Source of the DNA: Palsa-965 sp044448685
GTDB lineage: Bacteria; Bacteroidota; Bacteroidia; Palsa-965
NCBI GenBank assembly: GCA_044448685.1
Contig: JBIOHC010000014.1
Span: 1 to 64,000 of the forward strand
Direction of reading: 5' to 3'
Length of the DNA: 64,000 nt
Program-made: the position numbers and the translations under genes
Part shown: positions 43,868 through 53,219 of the stretch, one piece after another
Layout of the letters: every line of letters starts with the position of its first letter
How positions within the stretch are numbered: the first letter of the stretch is position 1
The notes under the pieces: model-generated
Told to the model about the DNA's origin: nothing
The model's database searches: none
What the model saw: only the letters and a program-made list of their open reading frames with translations

Positions 43868-44623
43868 TCATTTCTTCTCCAACTCCACAGTCATAAACAT
43901 ACCCGTCTTTCTGGAAAGACCTGAAAAGAGCTTCTCCACACCCCTGAAAAACCCGAACGACCAGGACGGAACCATGGCCCGCATGGATACCCCTCCGCTA
44001 ATCAGGTAACGCACCGGGGTATGGTATTCGATTCGGTTGATTTGCATTGAAGGAAATTCTTTGGTGAATTTATCCTTGTCCCTTTCAAAATAGATATAGG
44101 GCAATGCCTGGTTGGAGCCCGACAAAGGGCCGGAGGATTCAATTTCCCATCCTCCTGCTATATCAAAAGGTTCATGGTGAAAAGTCTGGTAAATAAACCG
44201 GCTGAATGTGCTGTTGGCCGGTTCTATCATGACAATCTTCCCCCCTTTTGACAATACCCTTTGAGCTTCTTTCAGAAACATCCACGGATGGGGAATATGG
44301 TGGAAAACATTGAGCATGAAAATCGCCTGAATCTCCCCGTCTTTGAAAGGCATCTGTTCGGCCGAGAAAACCATTTCGCAGCATTCAAGGGGAAGTATAT
44401 CAGAGGTAATGACAGAAGGGATGACTTCCTTCAGAAATCCTCCACCCGATCCTATCTCCAGAGTCTTGCCACCGGGATACTGATGGGCCACCGCTTTGAA
44501 CTGTGCATACCACTCCAGATAAATCTTTTTCAGAAAAGGTTTACGCAGGATAATTTCCCGGTGTGCCAGCGTGGCACGGGGGTCGTCGAGATGGTAGGCT
44601 TGTTTGTAACGTAAGAATCCCAT
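43868..44623 (-). CDS. SAM-dependent methyltransferase
   Basis: 251 residues, class I Rossmann methyltransferase: KTLEIGSGGGFLKEVIPSV (SAM loop), SDILPLECCEMVF, a DGEIQAIFMLNVFHHIPHP motif 4-like block, and GGKIVMIEPANSTFSRFIY. The C-terminal half (PYIYFERDKDKFTKEFPSM ...) is typical of methyltransferases found in polysaccharide gene sets. The substrate is unknown. It heads a minus-strand run with the MT-GT2 fusion and thiL; glycan modification is inferred from the neighbours. Confidence 0.85.
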   Translation of the reverse strand: MGFLRYKQAYHLDDPRATLAHREIILRKPFLKKIYLEWYAQFKAVAHQYPGGKTLEIGSGGGFLKEVIPSVITSDILPLECCEMVFSAEQMPFKDGEIQAIFMLNVFHHIPHPWMFLKEAQRVLSKGGKIVMIEPANSTFSRFIYQTFHHEPFDIAGGWEIESSGPLSGSNQALPYIYFERDKDKFTKEFPSMQINRIEYHTPVRYLISGGVSMRAMVPSWSFGFFRGVEKLFSGLSRKTGMFMTVELEKK

Positions 44624-44707
44624 AATGGCTGTGCTGCTTACAAGCAGAAAGCGAAACTAGTATAAAAAAGTGGATTTGGGGAAAGGCCTTATAAACATTC
44701 TACCTTG

Positions 44708-44807
44708 ATAGAACGCTGATTATCATGATGATCATGATTAATTATGATTTTGAAGTGTTTTGATGATCAGCGAAAATCATATCAATTATAAAGATCTGCG
44801 TTCAATC
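44708..44807. repeat. Intergenic repeat family 2 (full copy)
   Basis: Starts GATAGAACGCTGATTATCAT and ends with ATCTGCGTTCAATC, giving inverted ends GAACGC(T/A)GAT. The AT-rich interior is full of TGAT/ATCA words (GATGATCATGATTAATTATG). The start is shared with 35107-35152. No coding capacity. Confidence 0.7.
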
Positions 44808-44887
44808 ATCTCCGGATTTTCAATTCAAAAATTGCTTAATTTCGCCTGCCCCTGCCTTTCCGCAGTGGCTTTAAAAATAGGATTACT

Positions 44888-45724
44888 TTGAATCTTCCGC
44901 TTACTAAAATAAAAATATTCTTCGGCAAAATCCTGTACCGTGGCACGCGTGTGTTTTACGGTTCCAAACCTCGTATCATAGAACGTAAAGGAATTAAATA
45001 CGAAGTGGACCTGAGCGAAGGCATTGATCTTTCCTTATTTCTTTTCGGAAATTTCCAGAAACATATTACCCATAATCCTTTGGCTAAGCTGAAAGAAGAT
45101 GCGGTAATACTGGATGTAGGTGCCAATTTCGGTATCATGACCCTGCAGTTTGCACAGGCTACTCCAAAAGGAACGATCTATTCTTTTGAACCTACGCATT
45201 ATGCCCTGGGTAAATTCAAACGTAATCTGGAACTGAACCCTGAACTGGCAAAACACATATATCCTGTCAACTCCTTTGTTTCTGCCGTTACCGACAAGAA
45301 CTCAACCATCAAAGCTTTTTCAAGCTGGAAGGTGGATGGGGCCACCGGCTCCGATATGCATCCTGTTCACCTGGGTGAAGCAAAATCGACGGAAGGCGTG
45401 GGAGCAATTTCAATTGATGATTTCTGTACTCAGAACAATTTCACGCGCCTCGACTTTATCAAGATTGATGTGGACGGGCATGAATTCGAAGTATTCAAAG
45501 GGGGAATGGAAACGATTAAGAAGTTCCGCCCTGTAATTATTTTTGAGATCGGTCTTTACCTGCTTGAGGAAAATAAGATTGACTATACTTTCTTCAGCGA
45601 TTACTTCTCCAAACTGAATTATAAACTGGTAGATGCCATTAAGGGTATAGAGCTGACTCCGGAGAACTACCGCCAGTATATCCCCGGCAAAGGCACCATT
45701 GATATCATTGCTTTGCCGCGTTAA
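44888..45724 (+). CDS. FkbM-family methyltransferase
   Basis: 278 residues from a TTG start at 44888; no ATG occurs in frame until well inside the conserved region, so a non-ATG start is needed. The FkbM fold is clear: AVILDVGANFGIMTLQFAQA (SAM site), GTIYSFEPTHYALGKFKRNL, ISIDDFCTQNNFTRLDFIKI, DVDGHEFEVFKGG. FkbM-type enzymes O-methylate sugars or polyketides and often occur with glycosyltransferases, as here. It is convergent with the membrane glycosyltransferase gene, sharing 4 bp at the stops (TTAA). Confidence 0.87.
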   Translation: MNLPLTKIKIFFGKILYRGTRVFYGSKPRIIERKGIKYEVDLSEGIDLSLFLFGNFQKHITHNPLAKLKEDAVILDVGANFGIMTLQFAQATPKGTIYSFEPTHYALGKFKRNLELNPELAKHIYPVNSFVSAVTDKNSTIKAFSSWKVDGATGSDMHPVHLGEAKSTEGVGAISIDDFCTQNNFTRLDFIKIDVDGHEFEVFKGGMETIKKFRPVIIFEIGLYLLEENKIDYTFFSDYFSKLNYKLVDAIKGIELTPENYRQYIPGKGTIDIIALPR

Positions 45725-47427
45725 TACCTTATTTCATACAGATCGGCCGGTTCTGACTCTCCTTCGCGCCGGACAAAAACAATCTTGTCTTTATACTTCG
45801 GGCTTTCCTGTACAGGTCCCAGCATATGATGCAGGGTATTGATCACATCCCCGGTGTTTCGTGCCGGATCCATACGCAGGCTGGCAATAATGACATGGGT
45901 CACATGCTCTCTTTTGAAATAAGCCATCACCGAATCCGGATTGCTCTGATGTGTGAGCGTGTCATAAAAAGGCACTTTATAAACGGGAAAGAACTTTTTT
46001 CCATGTGCATAAAGGAAGGACATAGGGGCCTTGCGGCTTGCTACAAGAGAGGATTCAGGTAAGCTGTCGGCACACCAACGACTCATCTTTAAAAAATTTA
46101 CCCAATCAGGCGTGAAGCCGTAATACTTATCTCCTCTCAGGTTTTTGGCTAGTACAGGCAGGGTTTTCCCGCTCTGATTCAAGGTGGAAGTAATCATTGA
46201 ACTACATAAAATGAAAACGGTCACCAGATAAAGGATTTGAAGCACTTCTCTTTTTTTGGAAATTGTGTACAGGGCATAGAAAATAATCAGCAGCATCAGA
46301 TGCATCTGAAGGATGATCATACGGGGCTGATCCCAGCGGGTTTGCAAAACAAAAAAGACTCCGGCAATAATAGAAAGTGTATACAGGGCAGCAAAAAGCA
46401 GGAGTTTGTTTTTGGAACGGTAAATAGCTACGAGTCCTCCCAAAAGCAGGATCACCACCAGCAATGCCAGACCGAAATACAACTCTGTACTTGCAGGATC
46501 ACGGAAACCTATGATCTGAAAGAAACGCTTACTGAGGTAGATATTAATATTGTCGAAAAAACGGCCTACAAAGCCCATAAAATCATCCGTTCCCTTGCTT
46601 GCATCATACGGGTCTTTTAGCAGAAGTATATTCCCCTGAGCATTTAACTGTCCTTTGGCAACATCCCTCCACAAAAGCGACTTCACCAATTCAAAGATTA
46701 CTTTTACTCCTAAAAAAGAGACAAGGGAAAAACCGGCTTCCTTCCATTTTTTCTGGAGCAGGAAGAACAGAGGAATTGCCGGAACCATACAGATGGCTAT
46801 ATTCTTGGTTAACGTGAGAATAAAAGCCAGCACCCCGAACCAAAGCCAGAGTTTCCAGGTCTCTCTTAAAGAGTTCTGCTCCGACTCAATCACATCCAGG
46901 AGTTTGACAAAGACAAGGAAGAATAAACCCTGCCAGAACATATAGAACGCTTCATTATTCGTCTGACTGGCATAATACTGCAGGGTTCCGTTCACAGCAA
47001 TAAAGAACAGAACCGGGAACAGTACGACATAAGGCATACGTTTATGAAAGGCCTTGTAAAAGAATATCAACCCGAAAAACTGCATGGGAACAGACAGTAA
47101 TTTCAGAAAAATGAGATGTATGCCGAATAACTTGATAGGCAGACTCAGGAAGATGGGGTAAAAAGGGGCATTGAAACTGTAATAATAATGAAAGAAGTGC
47201 CTGGAATATTCCCAACCGGCCTGTATATAGGTCGAATCATCCCCTCCGTCACTTGGACGGGCATTGAACAGAATCAGGGAAATGAGGGCGCATAATGACG
47301 CGAAACAATAAAACAGGGTCTTGTGTCTTTTCTCAAGCCCTTTGTCCATCCTGTCAAATAATGTCAAGGGACCGGATGATATCGCTCCCTTTCCTCCCTT
47401 TTTTTCTTCCTGTTTTGTTTTTGCCAT
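45721..47427 (-). CDS. Membrane glycosyltransferase of GT-C type (GT39/ArnT-like)
   Basis: 568 residues. After a charged cytoplasmic head (KTKQEEKKGGKGAISSG) there are about 10-11 transmembrane helices. The first external loop carries GGDDSTYIQAGWEYSRHF, the acidic-pair loop expected for GT-C enzymes that take polyprenyl-phosphate-linked sugars, and a soluble C-terminal part (WCADSLPESSLVASRKAPMS ...) follows. It likely transfers a sugar to a protein or lipid on the periplasmic side. Sequence divergence makes the exact family uncertain. With the MT-GT2 and FkbM genes it suggests a small glycan-modification locus. Confidence 0.8.
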   Translation of the reverse strand: MAKTKQEEKKGGKGAISSGPLTLFDRMDKGLEKRHKTLFYCFASLCALISLILFNARPSDGGDDSTYIQAGWEYSRHFFHYYYSFNAPFYPIFLSLPIKLFGIHLIFLKLLSVPMQFFGLIFFYKAFHKRMPYVVLFPVLFFIAVNGTLQYYASQTNNEAFYMFWQGLFFLVFVKLLDVIESEQNSLRETWKLWLWFGVLAFILTLTKNIAICMVPAIPLFFLLQKKWKEAGFSLVSFLGVKVIFELVKSLLWRDVAKGQLNAQGNILLLKDPYDASKGTDDFMGFVGRFFDNINIYLSKRFFQIIGFRDPASTELYFGLALLVVILLLGGLVAIYRSKNKLLLFAALYTLSIIAGVFFVLQTRWDQPRMIILQMHLMLLIIFYALYTISKKREVLQILYLVTVFILCSSMITSTLNQSGKTLPVLAKNLRGDKYYGFTPDWVNFLKMSRWCADSLPESSLVASRKAPMSFLYAHGKKFFPVYKVPFYDTLTHQSNPDSVMAYFKREHVTHVIIASLRMDPARNTGDVINTLHHMLGPVQESPKYKDKIVFVRREGESEPADLYEIRY

Positions 47428-47512
47428 AAAACACTGATGAAATGCAAAAATAGTAAAGTTTGGAGGTTACCCTAGCCCCCCAAGCCTATCCCTGGACTTA
47501 TCCACATTTATT

Positions 47513-47544
47513 TTTGCCTCCTGTATTAATTTTAGGTAACTTTG
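47513..47544 (+). promoter_or_regulatory. Promoter of the SUF operon
   Basis: TTTG (47513-47516) and TAACTTTG (47537-47544) are separated by exactly 20 bp, a full match to the Bacteroidota housekeeping promoter. The first codon (47613) is about 68 bp downstream. No IscR-type operator was recognised. Confidence 0.8.
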
Positions 47545-47612
47545 TACAGTATTTAGATTTATTCCAAATAAGGAAATCTCCAAATACATGCTGTTAATCA
47601 ACACATTACATC

Positions 47613-47939
47613 ATGATAAGTGTATCAGAAAATGCTAAAGCAAGGGCCCTGGAACTGATCCGGGATGAACATAAACCGGAAGGTTCTTTCATTCGTGTGG
47701 GGGTAGAAGGAGGAGGATGTTCAGGCCTGTCGTATAAACTTGAATTTGATCATACCCTTAAAGAAGGGGATCAGGTTTTTGAAGATAAAGGCATACGCAT
47801 CGTTGTGGACAAGAAAAGTTTTCTCTACCTCGTTGGAACGGAATTGGATTATTCCGGAGGACTGAATGGAAAGGGATTTGTGTTCAACAACCCGAATGCA
47901 AGCCGAACCTGTGGCTGCGGAGAATCATTTTCTGTTTAA
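47613..47939 (+). CDS. sufA: A-type iron-sulfur carrier (SufA/IscA/HesB family)
   Basis: 108 residues with the three cluster-binding cysteines C36 (VEGGGCSGLSY), C100 and C102 (RTCGCGESF). It receives Fe-S clusters from the SufBCD scaffold and passes them to apo-proteins. It is the first gene of the SUF operon, directly after a strong promoter, with 66 bp to sufB. That gap holds a short imperfect inverted repeat and the 12-bp palindrome CGGATTAATCCG. The sufA rather than iscA name rests on the operon context. Confidence 0.93.
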   Translation: MISVSENAKARALELIRDEHKPEGSFIRVGVEGGGCSGLSYKLEFDHTLKEGDQVFEDKGIRIVVDKKSFLYLVGTELDYSGGLNGKGFVFNNPNASRTCGCGESFSV

Positions 47940-47987
47940 AATACTACCCTTATTTTCGGGCCTTATCCCGATAAGCAAAGAAAAAAC

Positions 47988-47999
47988 CGGATTAATCCG
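47988..47999. promoter_or_regulatory. 12-bp palindrome in the sufA-sufB gap
   Basis: CGGATTAATCCG lies 6 bp before the sufB start and follows an imperfect hairpin (CTTATTTTCGGG / TCCCGATAAG). It could be a regulator site, an RNA-processing point or an attenuator that sets sufA apart from sufBCDSE. Confidence 0.3.
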
Positions 48000-48005
48000 A
48001 GTAGC

Positions 48006-49466
48006 ATGGCAAAAGACAATCAGATATTAGAAGAGATTACCGGTGGTGAATACAAATATGGTTTCAGCTCTGATATAGAAACGGAAACTGCTGCCAAAGG
48101 CTTAAGCGAAGATACCGTTCGCTTTATATCAGCCAAAAAGAATGAACCGCAGTGGATGCTCGATGCCCGCCTCAAAGCTTTCCGCCACTGGCTTACCCTG
48201 GAAGAACCTAAACACTGGGCCCATATTTCTTACCCGGCCATCGATTATCAGGATATCATTTATTATGCAGCTCCGAAAAAGAATAAAGAACTCAGCAGTC
48301 TGGATGAAGTGGATCCTGAATTGCTCCGCACCTTCGAAAAGCTGGGAATAAGCCTGGAAGAACAGAAGCGACTCAGTGGTGTGCAAAGCACTATTGCTGT
48401 CGATGCCGTAATTGACAGTGTTTCGGTAAAGACAACTTTCAAGGAAACGCTGGCCGAAAAAGGAATTATTTTCTGTTCCTTCAGTGAAGCCGTGCAGGAA
48501 CACCCTGAACTTATCAGGCAATACATGGGCTCTGTGGTGCCCTATACCGATAATTTTTTCGCCGCCCTCAATGCAGCGGTTTTTAGCGACGGATCATTCT
48601 GCTATATACCCAAAGGTGTTCGCTGTCCAATGGAACTGAGCACTTACTTCCGTATCAATACCAGCGGGACCGGTCAGTTTGAACGTACCCTCATCGTTGC
48701 CGACGAGGGAGCCTATGTTAGCTACCTGGAAGGATGTACAGCCCCCATGCGTGATGAAAACCAATTGCATGCTGCCGTAGTCGAAATCGTGGCCCTGAAA
48801 AATGCCGAAGTAAAATACTCCACCGTTCAGAACTGGTATCCCGGTGATAAGAACGGGAAAGGAGGTATCTATAATTTTGTTACCAAACGCGGAATCTGTG
48901 CAGGCGATAATTCACGTATCTCCTGGACACAGGTGGAAACAGGATCTTCCATTACCTGGAAATATCCTTCTGTCATTCTGAAAGGAAATAATTCTGTAGG
49001 CGAATTCTATTCCGTAGCTGTAACCAATAACCGCCAGCAAGCCGATACCGGTACAAAAATGACACACCTGGGTAAGAATACCCGCAGCACGATCGTATCC
49101 AAAGGAATTTCGGCAGGGCATAGCAATAACAGTTACCGCGGACTTGTACGTATTGCCAAAGGTGCCTCCAATGCACGTAACCACAGCCAGTGTGATTCCC
49201 TGCTCATGAGTGACACCTGCGGTGCCCATACTTTCCCTTATATTGAAATCAAGGATAAAACGGCTGTCGTTGAACACGAAGCCACCACCTCCAAAATAGG
49301 AGAAGATCAGCTTTTTTATTGCCGTCAGCGGGGTATCGATGCCGAAAAAGCGGTAGCGCTTATCGTCAACGGATATTGCAAGGAAGTACTCAATCAATTG
49401 CCGATGGAATTCGCAGTGGAAGCCCAGAAATTACTCGCTGTTTCACTCGAAGGGTCCGTAGGTTAA
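48006..49466 (+). CDS. sufB: Fe-S cluster assembly scaffold SufB
   Basis: 486 residues, the usual SufB length. Conserved blocks are visible: EPQWMLDARLKAFRHW, SLDEVDPELLRTFEKLG, SVVPYTDNFFAALNAAVFSDG, LEGCTAPMRDENQLHAAVVE, VQNWYPGDKNGKGGIYNFVT and SQCDSLLMSDTCGAHTFPYI, with the Cys and His residues that take part in cluster building. It works with SufC and SufD as the SufBC2D scaffold accepting sulfur from SufS/SufE. The next gene starts 7 bp after the stop. Confidence 0.96.
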   Translation: MAKDNQILEEITGGEYKYGFSSDIETETAAKGLSEDTVRFISAKKNEPQWMLDARLKAFRHWLTLEEPKHWAHISYPAIDYQDIIYYAAPKKNKELSSLDEVDPELLRTFEKLGISLEEQKRLSGVQSTIAVDAVIDSVSVKTTFKETLAEKGIIFCSFSEAVQEHPELIRQYMGSVVPYTDNFFAALNAAVFSDGSFCYIPKGVRCPMELSTYFRINTSGTGQFERTLIVADEGAYVSYLEGCTAPMRDENQLHAAVVEIVALKNAEVKYSTVQNWYPGDKNGKGGIYNFVTKRGICAGDNSRISWTQVETGSSITWKYPSVILKGNNSVGEFYSVAVTNNRQQADTGTKMTHLGKNTRSTIVSKGISAGHSNNSYRGLVRIAKGASNARNHSQCDSLLMSDTCGAHTFPYIEIKDKTAVVEHEATTSKIGEDQLFYCRQRGIDAEKAVALIVNGYCKEVLNQLPMEFAVEAQKLLAVSLEGSVG

Positions 49467-49472
49467 CCAACA

Positions 49473-50243
49473 ATGAATATGCTATCTATTAAAAATCTCA
49501 AAGCAGGAATTGAAGACAAGGAAATCCTGAAAGGCTTTAACCTAGAAGTAAAACCAGGTGAAGTACATGCCATCATGGGCCCGAATGGTTCAGGCAAAAG
49601 CACCCTGGCCAGTGTATTGGCGGGAAGGGAAGACTATATCGTAACCGGCGGAGAAGTCCGCTTTGCAGGAAAAGATCTGCTGGAATTAAGTCCGGAAGAC
49701 AGGGCCAGGGAAGGTCTCTTCCTTGCATTCCAGTATCCTGTTGAGATCCCGGGTGTAAGCAATATTAATTTTCTGAAAACAGCACTCACTGAAATAAGGC
49801 AATATAAAGGCCTTCCTCCTTTGGAAGCCAAAGATTTTTTGAAACGCGTGAAAGAAAAGCAAGCCCTCGTTGAACTCCAGGGAAGTCTTGCCAACCGGAG
49901 TGTCAATGAAGGTTTTTCAGGAGGAGAGAAAAAACGGAATGAAATTTTCCAGATGGCCATGCTTGAACCCCAGCTCGCTATTCTGGATGAAACGGACAGC
50001 GGGCTCGATATCGATGCCCTGCGTATCGTTGCAAACGGAGTAAATAAGCTCCGTTCACCGGAACGCGCATTCATTGTTATTACACATTACCAGCGTCTGC
50101 TTGAGTATATCATCCCTGATTTTGTACATGTGATGTACAACGGACGTATCGTCAAATCAGGTACCAAGGAACTGGCACTTGAACTGGAAGAAAAAGGATA
50201 CGACTGGATCAAGAAAGAACTTGGCGAAACTATGGAAGCATGA
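49473..50243 (+). CDS. sufC: Fe-S cluster assembly ATPase SufC
   Basis: 256 residues, an ABC-type ATPase without membrane partner. Walker A GPNGSGKST, signature NEGFSGGEKKRNEI, Walker B QLAILDETDSGLD and the switch histidine in VITHYQR are complete. It drives conformational change of SufBD during cluster assembly. The start may be the first ATG (49473) or the second (49479, MLSIKNLKAG). Its end overlaps the sufD start by 4 bp (ATGA), indicating translational coupling. Confidence 0.96.
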   Translation: MNMLSIKNLKAGIEDKEILKGFNLEVKPGEVHAIMGPNGSGKSTLASVLAGREDYIVTGGEVRFAGKDLLELSPEDRAREGLFLAFQYPVEIPGVSNINFLKTALTEIRQYKGLPPLEAKDFLKRVKEKQALVELQGSLANRSVNEGFSGGEKKRNEIFQMAMLEPQLAILDETDSGLDIDALRIVANGVNKLRSPERAFIVITHYQRLLEYIIPDFVHVMYNGRIVKSGTKELALELEEKGYDWIKKELGETMEA

Positions 50244-51544
50244 CATCCCTGACAGAAAAAATAAGCCCTTCGGCAACACTTGCCGGCGCAGCAACAGAAC
50301 AGCAAAAAGCTCTGCAGGGATCACCGGCTATCAAATCCTTCAGGAAAAAGGCTCTGGAAAGTTTCATAAAACAGGGACTACCCGTTCGTAAGAATGAAGA
50401 ATACAAATATTCTCCGGTGGCCCGTATGTTCCAGCAGGTTCCCGAACTGGTACTCTTTACAAAACCAGCTTCATCCCATACTGTTCATCCCATTCCGGGC
50501 CTCGATGCGCATGTGGTAACACTTGTTAACGGCATACCTGCTATCGTCCCTTCTTCTCCTGAATCCGGGGTCTCAATATGGAACCTGCATAACATACCGA
50601 AAGAACAAAACACCTTTTTTGAAAGCCATTTCGGGCAGTATGCCTCCATAGATAGCGATCCTTTTATTGCCCTCAATACAGCAACTTTTCAGGATGTCCT
50701 TTTTATCAAAGTGGAAGACAATACCGTTCTGAAAAAGCCTGTCCTGATTCAAAACAGTACAGAAACAGATCAGACAACATTCACTGCTCCCCGAATCCTC
50801 ATCCATGCCGGCAAAAACGCCTGCATCGAAATCATTGAACAGTTTATCTCTTCCGGAACAACTACTTCTGTACTAAGCAATGCCGTTACTGAAATTGTCG
50901 TGGAAGACGAAGCCAAAGTACTCTTCTATAAATTGCAGAACGATTGTTCCCATCTCCGTCTTATCAGTACCACACAGGTTTACCAGAAAGGCTCTTCTCA
51001 TTTCGATACGCATACCGTCACCTTCAGCGGAAGCTGGATAAGGAACAACCTGAATATCGTTCCCGATGGCGAGCACTGTGAAACACATCTCAATGGTTTG
51101 TTTATTCTGAATGCAGATCAGCATACCGATAACCATACACTGGTAGATCACCGTAAACCGAATTGTGAAAGCAATCAGTTGTACAGGGGTATTTTGAAAG
51201 ATAAGTCGACCGGGGTTTTCAACGGAAAAATTTTCGTCCGCCCCGATGCACAGAAAACAAATGCCTATCAAAGCTCTAAAAACATGCTGCTCAGCGATGA
51301 TGCCAGCATGAATACCAAACCACAACTTGAAATTTATGCCGATGATGTGAAATGCTCCCATGGTTCTTCTACCGGACAGATCGATCAGGAAGCTCTTTTC
51401 TACCTTCAGGCCAGAGGTATCAGCGCCGACAGCGCCAAAATATTATTAATGCAGGCTTTTGCCAAAGATGTGGTGAATACCGTCCGGATAGAAGCACTGA
51501 AGAATGAAGTGGAATCATTGATTGAAAAAAGATTGGCACACTGA
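50240..51544 (+). CDS. sufD: Fe-S cluster assembly protein SufD
   Basis: 434 residues. The N-terminal helical part includes LPVRKNEEYKYSPVARMF, and the beta-helix core has the SufB/D-typical blocks DHRKPNCESNQLYRGILKDKSTGVFNGKI, NMLLSDDASMNTKPQLEIYADDVKCSHGSSTG and YLQARGISADSAKILLMQAFA (conserved Cys and His in KCSHG). It pairs with SufB to hold SufC dimers. It overlaps sufC by 4 bp, and sufS follows with a 1-bp gap. Confidence 0.95.
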   Translation: MTSLTEKISPSATLAGAATEQQKALQGSPAIKSFRKKALESFIKQGLPVRKNEEYKYSPVARMFQQVPELVLFTKPASSHTVHPIPGLDAHVVTLVNGIPAIVPSSPESGVSIWNLHNIPKEQNTFFESHFGQYASIDSDPFIALNTATFQDVLFIKVEDNTVLKKPVLIQNSTETDQTTFTAPRILIHAGKNACIEIIEQFISSGTTTSVLSNAVTEIVVEDEAKVLFYKLQNDCSHLRLISTTQVYQKGSSHFDTHTVTFSGSWIRNNLNIVPDGEHCETHLNGLFILNADQHTDNHTLVDHRKPNCESNQLYRGILKDKSTGVFNGKIFVRPDAQKTNAYQSSKNMLLSDDASMNTKPQLEIYADDVKCSHGSSTGQIDQEALFYLQARGISADSAKILLMQAFAKDVVNTVRIEALKNEVESLIEKRLAH

Positions 51545-51545
51545 C

Positions 51546-52790
51546 ATGGAAAGCAGTCTTAAACATGCTGCATTACTTGATCTGGAATCGATCCGGAAGG
51601 ACTTCCCCATTCTCAGCCGGACCGTGAATAACAAACCCCTGGTATATCTTGATAACGGGGCAACTACCCAGAAACCACTGAGTGTCATTGAATCCGGCAG
51701 AGATTATTATACCCGTCTCAATTCAAATATACACCGGGGTGTTCACCGGCTCAGTCAGGATGTGACTGCATTATACGAACAGGCCCGCCAATCCGTACAG
51801 AAACATTTGCATGCTCTCCATGCCCATGAAATAATTTTCACAAAAGGCACGACAGATTCCATTTGCCTCGTTGCCCATTCCTTTGGGAAAAAATATATCC
51901 GTTCCGGTGATGAGATACTCATTACTGAAATGGAACATCACAGCAATATACTCCCCTGGCAACAATTTTGCGAAAACAATGGTGCTGTATTAAGGGTTGT
52001 TCCGGTATGTGAAGACGGAACACTTGATCTGACTGCCCTTGATCTGCTTCTGAATCCTAAAACAAAGCTCTTTGCCTTTACCCATGTATCCAATACCCTG
52101 GGCACTATCAACCCTGCCAGGGAAATGATTGCACTTGCACACAGCCGGAACATCGCAGTTCTTGTTGACGGAGCCCAGGCTGTTCCCCATATGCCAGTGA
52201 ATGTAAGAGAGCTGGATGCTGATTTTTATTGTTTCAGCGGACATAAGGTTTTCGGTCCTACCGGAGTTGGTATCCTCTATGGTAAAGAAAAATGGCTGAA
52301 TGAAATGCCTCCCTATCAGGTCGGGGGTGGCACAATTAAGACTGTCACATTCCGGAAAACGGAATATGCCGATCTGCCACTTCGTTTTGAAGCCGGCACA
52401 CCAAACATAGAAGGAGGCCTGGGTCTTGCCAAAGCACTCGATTATATCAACCTTATCGGAATGGAGCGCATTGCCTCCTACGAACATGAATTACTGCTCT
52501 ATGCTACCCGGAAACTCAATAGTATTGCCGGTATCCGCATCATCGGAAAAGCAAAAGAAAAAGCTTCCGTTCTTTCTTTTATTGCAGATGGTATTCATCC
52601 GAACGATATCGGCACCCTGCTTGACCAGCAAGGTATAGCGGTCCGTACAGGACACCATTGTACCCAGCCCTTGATGCAACACTATAATATACCGGGAACA
52701 GTACGTGCCTCGTTTGCATTTTATAATACCAGAGCTGAAATAGATTTATTGGAAACAGCTACCCGCAAAGCTGTAAAAATGCTGGGATAA
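51546..52790 (+). CDS. sufS: Cysteine desulfurase SufS
   Basis: The start is placed at the ATG at 51546, one base after the sufD stop (414 residues); the ATG at 51522 would overlap sufD. PLP features: Lys234 in FSGHKVFGPTG forms the Schiff base, with HHSNILPWQ and VDGAQAVPHM around the cofactor. The persulfide cysteine is C372 in RTGHHCTQPLM, which also marks it as the SufS (group II) type. It removes sulfur from cysteine and hands it to SufE, whose gene is 3 bp downstream. Confidence 0.95.
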   Translation: MESSLKHAALLDLESIRKDFPILSRTVNNKPLVYLDNGATTQKPLSVIESGRDYYTRLNSNIHRGVHRLSQDVTALYEQARQSVQKHLHALHAHEIIFTKGTTDSICLVAHSFGKKYIRSGDEILITEMEHHSNILPWQQFCENNGAVLRVVPVCEDGTLDLTALDLLLNPKTKLFAFTHVSNTLGTINPAREMIALAHSRNIAVLVDGAQAVPHMPVNVRELDADFYCFSGHKVFGPTGVGILYGKEKWLNEMPPYQVGGGTIKTVTFRKTEYADLPLRFEAGTPNIEGGLGLAKALDYINLIGMERIASYEHELLLYATRKLNSIAGIRIIGKAKEKASVLSFIADGIHPNDIGTLLDQQGIAVRTGHHCTQPLMQHYNIPGTVRASFAFYNTRAEIDLLETATRKAVKMLG

Positions 52791-52793
52791 GCT

Positions 52794-53216
52794 ATGAGTA
52801 TTGCAGAAACAGAAAAGGAAATTGAAGATGAGTTCAGCTTTTTTGAAAGCGACTGGGAAGGCAAATATGAACACCTTATTGATATAGGAAAATCTTTACC
52901 CCTTATCGACCCGAAGTACCGTACGGAAAATCGCCTGATCAAAGGATGTCAAAGCCAGGTTTGGCTCTATTCCGAATTGAAGGATGGAAAAGTGTTCTTT
53001 ACTGCCGACAGCGACGCCATAATTACCAAAGGAATTGTCGGACTGCTGGTCAGAGTCCTGTCGGGCCACAAGCCCGAAGAAATACTGGATGCAAATATGG
53101 ATTTTATCGATAAAATTGGATTGAAACAACACCTGTCCCCGACACGTGCCAACGGACTGGTGAGTATGATACGTCAAATGAAACTGGATGCCCTGGCATT
53201 CAAAACAAAGGTCTGA
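52794..53216 (+). CDS. sufE: Sulfur-acceptor protein SufE
   Basis: 140 residues. The sulfur-accepting cysteine is C52 in NRLIKGCQSQVW, and the C-terminal block HLSPTRANGLVSMIRQMK is typical. It takes the persulfide from SufS C372 and stimulates the desulfurase. It is tightly packed in the operon (3 bp gaps on both sides). Confidence 0.95.
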   Translation: MSIAETEKEIEDEFSFFESDWEGKYEHLIDIGKSLPLIDPKYRTENRLIKGCQSQVWLYSELKDGKVFFTADSDAIITKGIVGLLVRVLSGHKPEEILDANMDFIDKIGLKQHLSPTRANGLVSMIRQMKLDALAFKTKV

Positions 53217-53219
53217 ACA

